From: Pseudomonadota bacterium | Lineage (GTDB): Bacteria; Pseudomonadota; Alphaproteobacteria; Sphingomonadales; Sphingomonadaceae | Direction: 5' to 3' | DNA length: 64,000 nt | NCBI GenBank assembly: GCA_023418595.1 | Contig: JAEZZI010000020.1 | Location: 1-64,000 of the forward strand | Shown here: positions 8,258-15,204 of the stretch, piece after piece | Position numbering within the stretch: position 1 is the stretch's first letter | How the letters are laid out: every line of letters begins with the position of its first letter | Position numbers and translations under genes: made by a program | Notes under the pieces: model-generated | Told to the model about the DNA's origin: nothing | The model's database searches: none | What the model saw: the letters and a program-made list of their open reading frames with translations, nothing else

Positions 8258-8697
8258 TGCCGCTGACGATCGCACCCGCTGACGACGCGGACAGCTTCAT
8301 CACCGTTGCCGAGTTCGACCAGATGCAGGCCGACTATTTCGGTGCGGCTATCGACGGGGACACGCCCGCCAAGGAAGCCGCACTTCGCCGCGCATGGCTC
8401 TACATGGCGTCGCTCAACTGGTCAGCCGATTATCCGGCCTTCGACGATGTAATCCCGGCAAACGTGAAGATCGCGCAGGCCGTTCTCGCCCGCGCCGAAT
8501 TGGAAGAGCCGGGCGGTTTGCAACCTAGCGTGACGCCGGGGCAGCAGAAGGTGCTTACGCGTGTGGGCGAAATTGGTTGGGAGTTCGTCGGAGCAAAGGG
8601 CGTGGATGCTCAGCGCCGCGTGGTGACAATGGCGGCTGATCTGCTAAAACCGTATCTGCATGGCAGCGGATCAACCCGGTTCCTTTCGAGGGCATAA
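8257..8697 (+). CDS. Head-tail connector protein (DnaT-like/gp6-like)
   Basis: 146 residues: DDADSFITVAEFDQMQADYFG, then AALRRAWLYMASLNW, ANVKIAQAVLARAELE and a C-terminal VVTMAADLLKPYL. This alpha-helical pattern with an N-terminal ADSY(V/I)(T/S)VAEAD-like box is the one often annotated as putative DnaT-like ssDNA-binding protein, which in phage structural operons acts as an adaptor below the portal. Start codon overlaps the preceding stop. Confidence 0.7.
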   Translation: MPLTIAPADDADSFITVAEFDQMQADYFGAAIDGDTPAKEAALRRAWLYMASLNWSADYPAFDDVIPANVKIAQAVLARAELEEPGGLQPSVTPGQQKVLTRVGEIGWEFVGAKGVDAQRRVVTMAADLLKPYLHGSGSTRFLSRA

Positions 8698-8950
8698 CGT
8701 AGCCTCGCTTCACGGCGGGGCTATCCAGCGCGGCGAACCGAACGCGGGCTGCGTTGCCAAACTCAAGGAATTGCTGGAGCGCGCCGAAGCCGGGGATGTA
8801 ACTGGCATCGTCTGCGCCACGCTCCACAGTGACAAGACGGCCTCAAGCGCGGTTGCAGGCATGGTCGGGCCATATTCGCTGCTAGGCGCGGTGGAGATGG
8901 CGAAAAGCGATCTGGTGGGCATTATGAAGGCGGCACAGGGAGATGGCTAA
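8660..8950 (+). CDS. Hypothetical conserved phage protein
   Basis: 96 residues, overlapping the connector gene by 38 bases in another frame. The region CVAKLKELLERAEAGDVTGIV ... GPYSLLGAVEMAKSDLVGIM resembles a small alpha/beta protein seen in many proteobacterial phages (LERAxxGEVxGV...G..YxxLGALE). The first ~28 residues, within the overlap, are less convincing. The stop overlaps the next start. Function unknown. Confidence 0.6.
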   Translation: MAADQPGSFRGHNVASLHGGAIQRGEPNAGCVAKLKELLERAEAGDVTGIVCATLHSDKTASSAVAGMVGPYSLLGAVEMAKSDLVGIMKAAQGDG

Positions 8951-9321
8951 TGTCTGTATCCCAAATCGCCGCCGAGGTCGAAGCGGCCTTTCGTGAGGTC
9001 GCACAAGAGGTAGGCGACGGCGAATTTACCGTTACGCTGATCGAACCGGGCGAAGGGCAGGTGAACCCGTGGGATGAACCGGGCGGCGCTGGAACGCGGC
9101 ACGAGGGCATTCCGGGGAAGCTCGGCAAGGTCAAAGACCAGTGGATTGATGGCTCGCTTATTCGCGCTGACGACGAACTGCTGACAATCGCCGGAACCGC
9201 GCCAAAGCCGGAACAGGGCTGGACGGTGGAGATACGGGGGGTGGCCTACACCATCGTCACCATCCTGCCGACGCATCCCAGCGGGGTCGGGATTTATTAC
9301 GAATTGGTCCTGCGTCGATGA
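8950..9321 (+). CDS. Putative head-closure (head-tail joining) protein
   Basis: 123 residues rich in beta-strand pattern (EFTVTLIEPGEG, ELLTIAGTAPKPEQGWTVEI, YTIVTILPTHPSGVGIYYELVLRR). Small beta-barrel head-closure proteins with ADDELLTIAG...P..GxxV-like sequences sit exactly here in siphophage operons. It overlaps the neighbouring genes at both ends by a few bases. Assigned from position and fold pattern only. Confidence 0.6.
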   Translation: MSVSQIAAEVEAAFREVAQEVGDGEFTVTLIEPGEGQVNPWDEPGGAGTRHEGIPGKLGKVKDQWIDGSLIRADDELLTIAGTAPKPEQGWTVEIRGVAYTIVTILPTHPSGVGIYYELVLRR

Positions 9322-10319
9322 GCCGCCGCAAGCTGGCCAACAGGCTGGCCCAGCTGCTCAAGCAATACGACAAGGAGATTGAGGCGGCCTTCCTGAAGGC
9401 GGTGCGCGACAAGGCGGCGTCGATCAATCTGACCGACCTTGCCGATGCCATTGAAGCGCGGGACATCGAACGGGCGCTCAAGATCACCGGCCTGACACGC
9501 GCCGACCTCTTCCCGTTCGATGCCGCGATAAACAACGCCTATGTCGCAGGCGGGCAGACGATACCGGCAGCGGCTCCGGCCTATGCTGTGGCCTTCGGGT
9601 TCGATGGACGCGCCACACGGGCTGCAGAATGGGCGAGAACGCACGTAGGCGGGCTGGTGACGGAGATTGTCGATGACCAACTTGACCTCTTGCGTGATAC
9701 GATTGCGAGACAGATCGAAGCTGGTGTGGCACCCCGCAAGGTTGCGCTGGACATTGCAGGCCGGGTTGGTCCCGGTGGACGGCAAGGCGGTTTCATCGGG
9801 TTGTCGCGACCCCAAGCGGTCTATCTGGCCAACGCGCGCCGGGAACTGGAAACGCTGGACGCCAACTATTTCTCGCGGACCCTGCGCGACAAGCGGTTCG
9901 ACGGGCTGGTTCGCAAGGCCATCTCGGCGGATAAGGCGATCTCGGTCGCGGACATCGACCGGATTGCGGGGCGCTATTCGGATCGGATGCTGAAACACCG
10001 GGCGGACACGATCGCGCGGACGGAGAGCATTACGGCTCTAAGGGCCGGGCGGCGCGAGGGAATGCAGCAGGCTATTGAGGCCGGGGCTGTCCGCTCCGAT
10101 CGGGTCAAGCGGACCTGGGACAGCAGCGGGGATGCCCGCGTTCGTGCGGATCACCGTGCGATGGATGGGCGCGAGGTTGACGGGATGGACGCGCCTTATG
10201 TGCTGCCGGATGGGAGCCGGATGATGTATCCGGGGGATTCGAGCATTGGAGCGCCCGCGAGCCAGACGGTGGCCTGCCGGTGTTATGAGGCTATTGAGGT
10301 GGACTGGCTGCGCGCGTGA
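9318..10319 (+). CDS. Phage head morphogenesis protein, Mu gpF-like
   Basis: 333 residues. The N-terminal two thirds are helical; the C-terminal ~100 residues carry the MuF signature: RADTIARTESITALRAGRREG, then TWDSSGDARVRADHRAMDG, LPDGSRMMYPGDSSIG and a final VACRCYE. In Mu/SPP1-like phages this minor head protein is involved in early capsid assembly and is ejected with DNA. The domain often behaves like an ADP-ribosyltransferase-related scaffold, but I see no proof of enzyme activity. Confidence 0.85.
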   Translation: MSRRKLANRLAQLLKQYDKEIEAAFLKAVRDKAASINLTDLADAIEARDIERALKITGLTRADLFPFDAAINNAYVAGGQTIPAAAPAYAVAFGFDGRATRAAEWARTHVGGLVTEIVDDQLDLLRDTIARQIEAGVAPRKVALDIAGRVGPGGRQGGFIGLSRPQAVYLANARRELETLDANYFSRTLRDKRFDGLVRKAISADKAISVADIDRIAGRYSDRMLKHRADTIARTESITALRAGRREGMQQAIEAGAVRSDRVKRTWDSSGDARVRADHRAMDGREVDGMDAPYVLPDGSRMMYPGDSSIGAPASQTVACRCYEAIEVDWLRA

Positions 10320-10513
10320 TCTACGTCGAAGCCATCAACATCGAAGCGCGCGTGGTTATTACCGAAGACGGCACGGCGTATCCGATGGAGGCATTTTATG
10401 ACGCCGATGGCGAGGAATGCGAGCCGGGAGAGGCTAAGCAAATCGTGTGTGGCGCGGATGACGTGTGGTTTAATGTGCGGCCTGATGAGTATGAGCGCCT
10501 CGCGCTGCATTGA
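10316..10513 (+). CDS. Hypothetical phage protein (65 aa)
   Basis: GTG start at 10316 overlaps the stop of the MuF-like gene (GTGA). The sequence MIYVEAINIEARVVITEDG ... DDVWFNVRPDEYERLALH is acidic with mixed beta/alpha pattern. It is translationally coupled to the head genes and is the last of them before the accessory island. No recognisable family. Confidence 0.55.
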   Translation: MIYVEAINIEARVVITEDGTAYPMEAFYDADGEECEPGEAKQIVCGADDVWFNVRPDEYERLALH

Positions 10514-10550
10514 GATTGCGGCGGGGGAATCACCGCTGTAACGTCGCTAA

Positions 10551-10973
10551 ATGCTTGCCTTGCTTCTGCTTTCCGTAATTCCGGCCGGAGAATCCTTCAC
10601 CTGCACCCCGACGCACGTTTGGGACGGCGACGGGCCGATCTGGTGCGCCGAGGGGCCGCGCATCCGACTGGCGGGGATTGCGGCGCGCGAGATCGACGGG
10701 AAGTGCAATCCAGGGCATCCGTGCCCAACGGCGGGCGGGGTTGAGGCGCGGGATACACTGGTCGGATTGGTAGGCCGCAAAGTCGGGACCGGCCCGCATG
10801 GCCACATTCTGGTCAAAGGCCCAGCAATGCGATGCGTTTCGGAAGGGCGGGACCGCAGCCGGACGGTCGCATGGTGCTCGACCGGCGGCGTGGATTTGTC
10901 TTGCTCTATGGTTCGGAGCGGGAAGGCGCTGCGGTGGCCCCGGTATAAGGGCGCGGAGGTTTGTCGGCGTTAG
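10551..10973 (+). CDS. Secreted thermonuclease (SNase)-family protein
   Basis: 140 residues with an N-terminal signal peptide (MLALLLLSVIPAGESF). The SNase-like core shows VWDGDGP, then RIRLAGIAAREID (Arg and Glu matching SNase Arg35/Glu43) and RSRTVAWC followed by GVDL (matching Arg87 and GxDL). Several Cys pairs suggest an exported, disulphide-bonded protein. Similar proteins in alphaproteobacteria carry the same GKCNPGHPCP insertion. It is the first gene of the accessory island between head and tail modules; a role in degrading DNA outside the cytoplasm is plausible but inferred. Confidence 0.75.
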   Translation: MLALLLLSVIPAGESFTCTPTHVWDGDGPIWCAEGPRIRLAGIAAREIDGKCNPGHPCPTAGGVEARDTLVGLVGRKVGTGPHGHILVKGPAMRCVSEGRDRSRTVAWCSTGGVDLSCSMVRSGKALRWPRYKGAEVCRR

Positions 10974-11155
10974 GCGTTGCAGGCGCAGCCCTTAGGCCGA
11001 GAGCATGGTTTGTCTTTGGCGATGCAGGAGTCCCCGCAAGCCTTCCCTTTGGTGCAGCGTTTGCAACACGTAGTGCTGGCCTCTGCGCGTGACCAGCAAT
11101 CGCTGACCGATGGCGGGCCGACGAATAGCAGCGCTGCGGCGACAATAGATTTCAT
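10970..11155 (-). CDS. Small secreted cysteine-rich protein (61 aa)
   Basis: Minus strand, nine cysteines. A hydrophobic N-terminus (MKSIVAAALLFVG) is followed by CCKRC, GKACGDSC and a terminal GCACNA. The arrangement CCKxCxKGKACGxSCIxxxKxCxxxxGCAC is one I recognise from small uncharacterised exported proteins that often lie beside thermonuclease-like genes. Its ATG overlaps the stop of the lipoprotein gene upstream (TGATG), so the two are coupled; its stop overlaps the stop of the thermonuclease on the other strand. Confidence 0.75.
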   Translation of the reverse strand: MKSIVAAALLFVGPPSVSDCWSRAEASTTCCKRCTKGKACGDSCIAKDKPCSRPKGCACNA

Positions 11156-11499
11156 CAGTCTAGGCCGAATTGAGCTTTTTGGATCATCTTATCGTTTTGG
11201 AACATGGCGTTCATGTTCGCGCCCATCGTTCGACCTTCCCACATATACATCACCGTCTTTGTCCCAGCTATTTCGTTGGACGACATTTCTTCGCCGGGAT
11301 CGCCTAGAATTTCGACAGCCTGGGCGTAAGACATGCCGGTTTCGAGCCGATCGTAATTCGCTTTTGTTACGCCAGATTCTGGGGTGGAAGCCGCTGGGGC
11401 TGCGGTTTCTTGCTGGTTTGCCGATGCATTGGTGGGCGCAGGCGCGTCGCACGCAGATAGAGCGGCAAGTGCGGCCAAAGGCGCGATAACAGATTTCAC
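11155..11499 (-). CDS. DUF3862-like lipoprotein
   Basis: Best start is GTG at 11499 after a GGGGGAG ribosome site; a longer frame begins at 11550 but runs through that site. Signal peptide with lipobox LAALSAC, then a low-complexity Ala/Thr/Gln linker. The C-terminal domain VTKANYDRLETGM ... EILGDPGEEMSSNEIAG ... MYMWEG ... AMFQNDKMIQKAQFGLD follows the DUF3862 pattern (BLIP-like fold, also related to SmpA/OmlA). It should be anchored in an envelope membrane. Coupled to the Cys-rich gene downstream. Confidence 0.75.
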   Translation of the reverse strand: MKSVIAPLAALAALSACDAPAPTNASANQQETAAPAASTPESGVTKANYDRLETGMSYAQAVEILGDPGEEMSSNEIAGTKTVMYMWEGRTMGANMNAMFQNDKMIQKAQFGLD

Positions 11500-11524
11500 A
11501 ACGTTCTCCCCCAAAAGGAGAACG

Positions 11525-11710
11525 CTAAACGGCTGAAAGTCCTTTTTCAACCAACCGCCTGATCGCCTCCGATCGAGGCGTGCCGATCACCGCCGCGTGG
11601 TCGTCTATCCTCGCCGTCAATTCGGGCGGCGATCGGAATGTCAGGATCGGGTCCATGCCGGTAGCAGGACGGCCCCTCTTTTTCGTATTACGTTTTTCTG
11701 TTGACGACAT
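11525..11710 (-). CDS. Ribbon-helix-helix DNA-binding protein
   Basis: 61 residues: basic arm TEKRNTKKRGRP, then MDPILTFRSPPELTARIDDHA (strand plus helix 1) and PRSEAIRRLVEKGLSAV (helix 2), the Arc/CopG/MetJ-type fold that binds DNA as a dimer. It is the first gene of the minus-strand trio and so probably regulates it. The mRNA is likely to be nearly leaderless: the -10 element ends about ten bases before the ATG and no ribosome site is present. Confidence 0.75.
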   Translation of the reverse strand: MSSTEKRNTKKRGRPATGMDPILTFRSPPELTARIDDHAAVIGTPRSEAIRRLVEKGLSAV

Positions 11711-11750
11711 AGAATAAGCGTATTACGTAAAAAACAGGCCAGCGCAAGGG
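11711..11750 (-). promoter_or_regulatory. Promoter and probable operator of the ribbon-helix-helix gene
   Basis: On the minus strand TTGCGC (11742-11747) and TAATAC (11720-11725) form a sigma-70-like pair with a 16-base spacer. The decamer CGTATTACGT (plus-strand reading) occurs at 11719-11728, over the -10, and again at 11684-11693, just inside the coding region. Two identical decamers 35 bases apart around the promoter are a sensible autoregulatory operator for an RHH dimer of dimers. Binding is inferred. Confidence 0.5.
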
Positions 11751-11803
11751 TCACTACCCCTCGCACCGGCCCTAACCGCAACCGATCAGACAAGGATCAG
11801 GTC

Positions 11804-12232
11804 ATGGCTATGAATTCTATACCTGCACCCAGCGTGCCGCAGCAACCCGACTTACGCTCATTCATCTGCTACGACCGCTTACCCGCCGGGTTCGCCGCCT
11901 ACCCTGTTATGGATAACCGCAGCGCGCCGCATCTCCAGATCGGTGACGTGGCAATCATCGACCCGCACGACACCACGCCATTCGAAGGCGAATTGTTCCT
12001 GATGCACGAAGGCATGGGGAGCGACCGCTTCATCATCAATGAGACGTTCACTCGCGGTCGCATTCCTGGCTGGTGTGTGGGGCCGGTCGCGCAACCTTCG
12101 TTCATGGCGGGCAAGAAAGGCCGCTGGTGTGATTTCCCGCTCTCTACCGAGGTGCTGGAGCAAAAGCTGTTGGGGCGCGTCGTCGGCATCCTGCAACCGG
12201 CTTTTGCCGAGCCGATGCGGATCGCGGCTTAA
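11804..12232 (+). CDS. S24/LexA-fold phage protein, probably not proteolytic
   Basis: 142 residues, divergent from the RHH gene. The segment AAYPVMDNRSAPHLQIGDVAIIDP followed by GELFLMHEG has the strand pattern of the LexA/S24 peptidase C-terminal domain (VxGxSMxPxIxxGDxVxVD...G), but at the place of the catalytic Ser I read Asn/Arg, so it is probably inactive. Similar proteins in rhizobial and sphingomonad prophages lack a DNA-binding domain. AAGGATCAGG precedes the ATG at 11804. A sensor or regulatory role with the antirepressor downstream is possible but unproven. Confidence 0.5.
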   Translation: MAMNSIPAPSVPQQPDLRSFICYDRLPAGFAAYPVMDNRSAPHLQIGDVAIIDPHDTTPFEGELFLMHEGMGSDRFIINETFTRGRIPGWCVGPVAQPSFMAGKKGRWCDFPLSTEVLEQKLLGRVVGILQPAFAEPMRIAA

Positions 12233-12294
12233 GAGAACAAATCTCTTGGGGAAAACGGGCGCGACCACCTTGCTCCGGCCCTTTTCCGCGCTAG

Positions 12295-12471
12295 CATGGT
12301 GACAACAATTTGAGATTCCCCGGTGGAACGGGGATTGCGTCCTGCCTCCAACAGGGCGTGCGCGGACGGGAAGTGTACGGTTTTCCAAGGGCCTGCACTT
12401 CCCGCCCGCCGAACCCTTGGACAGGCCCGGCAATTGGAGGTTGCCCGGCAAACCAAGAGAAGGGGCGAACC
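12295..12471 (+). promoter_or_regulatory. Structured leader RNA upstream of the Rha antirepressor
   Basis: The 239 bases before the antirepressor ATG hold no gene but several strong hairpins: TCCCCG 12317-12322 with CGGGGA 12329-12334; CCTG 12341-12344 with CAGG 12352-12355; a long stem 12362-12375 with 12396-12409 (13 pairs, one A-C mismatch); and GGCAA with TTGCC flanking TTGGAGG just before the ribosome site. The loop of the long stem contains CCAAGGG (12385-12391), fully complementary to CCCTTGG (12414-12420), so an H-type pseudoknot can form. No known riboswitch is recognised. Confidence 0.5.
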
Positions 12472-13254
12472 ATGCCCGACTCAAAGCATAACCACACCGA
12501 AGTCGTACTCCAAGACCCGAATTCAATCGGGTTCAATCACGAAACCGGGCACAGCGTTCCCGCTGTGGTTCGTGTTCAGGGTGCCACCATGTCGAGCCGC
12601 GAGATTGCGGAGTTGACCGGCAGCACACACGACAATGTACTGAAAACTATTCGAGGGCTGATAGCCAAGGGTGTCGTTTCTGGAAACGAGACCCCCTACG
12701 TACACCCGCAGAATGGCCAGACCTACCGAGAGTTTCTTTTGGGCTATCGGGACACGATGGTCGTGGTTTCGGGTTACAGTGTCGAATTGCGCGCCAAGAT
12801 CATTGATCGCTGGCAGCAGCTTGAAACTGAGGCGAAAGACCCTGTTCGGATGCTCAACGATCCAGCGGCGATGCGCGGTATCCTGCTCAGTTACACCGAG
12901 AAGGTGTTGGAATTGCAGGGCGAGGTCGAGGAAATGCGGCCTCAAGTGCAGGCGTTGGAGCGGATTGCCATCTCGGACGGCTCGCTCTGCATCACTGACG
13001 CGGCAAAAACGCTACAGGTTCAGCCCAAAGCGCTGTTCATGTTTCTGGACTCGCATCATTGGACCTACACTCGGCAGGGGGACAACACGCGGATTGCTTA
13101 TCAGGCCAAGCTGCAATCCGGACTGTTGGAGCACAAGACGACTGTGGTCACTCGGTCGGACGGATCAGAAAAGACGACAACGCAGGTTCGGGTGACACCG
13201 AAGGGGCTGACACGGCTCGCGCGGGAATTTGAGCCGGTTGCCAAGGCTGCGTAA
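12472..13254 (+). CDS. Rha-type phage regulatory protein / KilAC antirepressor
   Basis: 260 residues from ATG 12472 (after GAGAAGGGG). The N-terminal half has the Rha pattern: VRVQGATMSSREIAELTGSTHDNVLKTIR and then YREFLLGYRDTMVVVSGYSVELRAKIIDRWQQLE. A coiled linker follows, and the C-terminus is a KilA-C domain (ITDAAKTLQVQPKALFMFLDSHHW ... RVTPKGLTRLAREF). Such two-domain proteins counteract phage repressors or switch development. An antirepressor within the structural genes, with its own structured leader, is unusual. It ends the accessory island. Confidence 0.85.
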   Translation: MPDSKHNHTEVVLQDPNSIGFNHETGHSVPAVVRVQGATMSSREIAELTGSTHDNVLKTIRGLIAKGVVSGNETPYVHPQNGQTYREFLLGYRDTMVVVSGYSVELRAKIIDRWQQLETEAKDPVRMLNDPAAMRGILLSYTEKVLELQGEVEEMRPQVQALERIAISDGSLCITDAAKTLQVQPKALFMFLDSHHWTYTRQGDNTRIAYQAKLQSGLLEHKTTVVTRSDGSEKTTTQVRVTPKGLTRLAREFEPVAKAA

Positions 13255-13322
13255 AAAACTAGCAAATCCATCAACCTACGGGCGGTTCTTCGGAGCCGCC
13301 CTTTTCATTTGGGAGGATCGGC

Positions 13323-13718
13323 ATGGACAACCGCAAGTTCATCGCCGACGTATCCGCCTTCGCCGACAAGACCATCGACCAGATGCTTCGGGTCGCGAAA
13401 CAGTCGATCCAGGACGTGGTGAAGCAGGCGCAGACGCCGGTCGCGAAGGGCGGCGACATGCCGGTCCTTTCGGGCCACCTCAGAAACAGCCTTGTCACCG
13501 AATTGAGGGGCGCAACCGTAGGCGAAGGCGGCGATAGCTACGTGCTGGGCCTGTCGAGCCTTGAACTTGGCGATCCGTTCAGCGTGGCGTGGGTGGCCGA
13601 TTATGCGGTGGCGAGGCACTACATGGTCGGGGTCGGGCAAGGAGGCGGTCTCTGGAGAGATCGCGCCGCCCAACGCTGGTCCGGTTACGTCGAGAAGAAT
13701 GCACGGTTGGTGCAATAG
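13323..13718 (+). CDS. HK97 gp10-like tail completion/neck protein
   Basis: 131 residues: FADKTIDQMLRVAKQSIQDVV, then GHLRNSLVTEL, FSVAWVADYAVARHYMVG and WRDRAAQRWSGYVEKNARLVQ. The order 'LRNSL ... A.YA...EY...W...AxQxWxxxVxxNA' marks the gp10-like family that sits at the head-tail interface. GGGAGGATC precedes the ATG. First gene of the tail module after the accessory island. Confidence 0.75.
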   Translation: MDNRKFIADVSAFADKTIDQMLRVAKQSIQDVVKQAQTPVAKGGDMPVLSGHLRNSLVTELRGATVGEGGDSYVLGLSSLELGDPFSVAWVADYAVARHYMVGVGQGGGLWRDRAAQRWSGYVEKNARLVQ

Positions 13719-13727
13719 GGGGCCGCA

Positions 13728-14120
13728 ATGAACGCCATCGAGCAGGCCATCGGCCAATACCTCGCCGCCATGCCGAACTGCCCGCCGATCGCATGGCCGA
13801 ACCGGGATTTCACGCCGAACGGGACGTATATCGAGTTCAGACACGCACCGAATGAGCGGATCGACAACACGATCGACGCCATCGGCGCATACCAGACCGG
13901 CCTATTCTTGCTGACGGTCGTGTCGGACAAAAACAAGTTCACCACCGCGAGCAACGCCCTCGCCAGCAGGATCATGGACCGATTTCCCAAGGGCTTGCGG
14001 ATCGATGCGGGCGATAGCGGCACGGTGATGATTTACGCGCCCCCGTCGCCTGGCAGCGGCTTTCCGGACGGAGCCTATTGGCGGCAACCCGTCACGATCC
14101 CTTACGTCACAGAGGGCTAA
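13728..14120 (+). CDS. Tail terminator-like protein (DUF4128 type)
   Basis: 130 residues, 9 bases after the gp10-like gene: MNAIEQAIGQYLAAMPNCPPIAWPN, YIEFRH, then YQTGLFLLTVVSDKN and DRFPKGLRI, ending YWRQPVTIPYVTEG. This is the pattern of DUF4128/gpU-like proteins that cap the tail tube and stop its growth. Position directly before the tail tube gene supports this. Confidence 0.75.
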   Translation: MNAIEQAIGQYLAAMPNCPPIAWPNRDFTPNGTYIEFRHAPNERIDNTIDAIGAYQTGLFLLTVVSDKNKFTTASNALASRIMDRFPKGLRIDAGDSGTVMIYAPPSPGSGFPDGAYWRQPVTIPYVTEG

Positions 14121-14125
14121 CCAAC

Positions 14126-14266
14126 ATGGTCAAGATGACGAACAAACGCTTCCCTCGAGGTGAAGCGAATGTAGCCCCGCGCGATGTCGCGAAGTGGGAA
14201 GCCGCCGGTTGGGTGGCCGAACGCAAGCCCTCCAAATCCACCTCAAAGAAGGACGATGAACAATGA
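14126..14266 (+). CDS. Small phage protein (46 aa)
   Basis: ATG 14126, five bases after the terminator-gene stop; a longer frame from 14078 lies mostly inside the previous gene. The peptide NKRFPRGEANVAPRDVAKWEAAGWV followed by a lysine-rich tail resembles tiny unnamed proteins next to tail-tube genes in sphingomonad phages. Its stop overlaps the tube-protein start. Function unknown. Confidence 0.5.
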   Translation: MVKMTNKRFPRGEANVAPRDVAKWEAAGWVAERKPSKSTSKKDDEQ

Positions 14267-14742
14267 CCGGTTCTCATATTGGCAAGACGATCTATGTGGC
14301 CGAAGCCATCCCGGCGACGAATGACGCCGCGGGCTTCGCTGCGCTGACCTGGACGAAGGTGTCGGGCGTGCAGGTGCTTCCCCAGCTTGGCGTGTCGCAT
14401 TCGAACATCGACGTGCCTGATCTCGAAACCGGCTTCACCGCTGGCCTCAAGGGCGCTGGCTCGGGCAACGACAGCACGGCCAGTTTCCGCGACGTGGCAG
14501 GCGATGCAGGCCAGACCACGCTTCGGGATCTCGCGCAGTCGGGCGGCGACGCAGGCTTGGGGTCGATCAAGATCGTCAAGGGCAGTGGCACTAATCAGGC
14601 ACCGGCGAGCGGCGATCCCGTCGAATACGCGCACGGCTATTTCCACAGCTATGTCCGCATTCAGGGCGACGATTCTAGCCACGAGGGTTTCAGCGTCAAT
14701 TTCAAGCAGAACGCGCTGACCATCGAAGCGACGGAGGCGTAA
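14263..14742 (+). CDS. Major tail tube protein
   Basis: 159 residues: MTGSHIGKTIYVAEAIPATNDAAGFAALTWTKVSGV near the start, then DVPDLETGFTAGLKGAGSGNDSTASFRDV, and YAHGYFHSYVRIQGDDSSHEGFSVNFK at the end. Start with a 'Fxxx(V/I)xxaxPATxDxxGFxALxWTxVxGV' box and the following beta-rich body are typical of siphovirus tail tube subunits. It should polymerise around the tape measure. Confidence 0.85.
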   Translation: MTGSHIGKTIYVAEAIPATNDAAGFAALTWTKVSGVQVLPQLGVSHSNIDVPDLETGFTAGLKGAGSGNDSTASFRDVAGDAGQTTLRDLAQSGGDAGLGSIKIVKGSGTNQAPASGDPVEYAHGYFHSYVRIQGDDSSHEGFSVNFKQNALTIEATEA

Positions 14743-14745
14743 TCA

Positions 14746-15204
14746 GTGGATTTCGCTAAACTCGACCTTCGCGCGGCCAGCGAGGCCGGTTCGTGGGTTC
14801 ACCTCGAACACAATGGCGAGGCGCTGTTTCTCGACCAGGGCGCCGACACCCCCGAAAAGCCCCAGCGGCTGCATATCAAGGGCGTCGGCGATCCCAAGGT
14901 CATGGCGGCTTGCCGCGCGGTGACGCGCAACCAGACGCTCATGGCGGATCGCCTCGCCCGCGCATCGGACAAGGACGCCGAGAACGTCGTCAAGACTTTC
15001 GAGAAACGGACCGAAGAGGCGACCGCCAACATGATCGTGACAGCGGTCGACCGGTGGGAAAATATCGTGTGGGATGGCGAGGAACTCGACCTGAACCGCG
15101 ATAATCTCTTGCGGATTTGCGGTCCCGGCACGCTGTTTTTCTCTCAGGTGTCGAGCGCCATTCTGGAGCATAAGCGCCTTTTTTCGAGTGCCGCGACCGA
15201 CTGA
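14746..15204 (+). CDS. Tail assembly chaperone, upstream frame (gpG-like)
   Basis: 152 residues from GTG 14746. It starts MDFAKLDLRAASEAG and has helical central segments (ADRLARASDKDAENVVKTFEKR; IVWDGEELDLNRDNLLRI). In siphophages this gene between tube protein and tape measure encodes the G part of the chaperone that coats the tape measure during assembly. The end of the frame holds a T6 run where a -1 shift would join it to the downstream frame. Confidence 0.8.
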   Translation: MDFAKLDLRAASEAGSWVHLEHNGEALFLDQGADTPEKPQRLHIKGVGDPKVMAACRAVTRNQTLMADRLARASDKDAENVVKTFEKRTEEATANMIVTAVDRWENIVWDGEELDLNRDNLLRICGPGTLFFSQVSSAILEHKRLFSSAATD

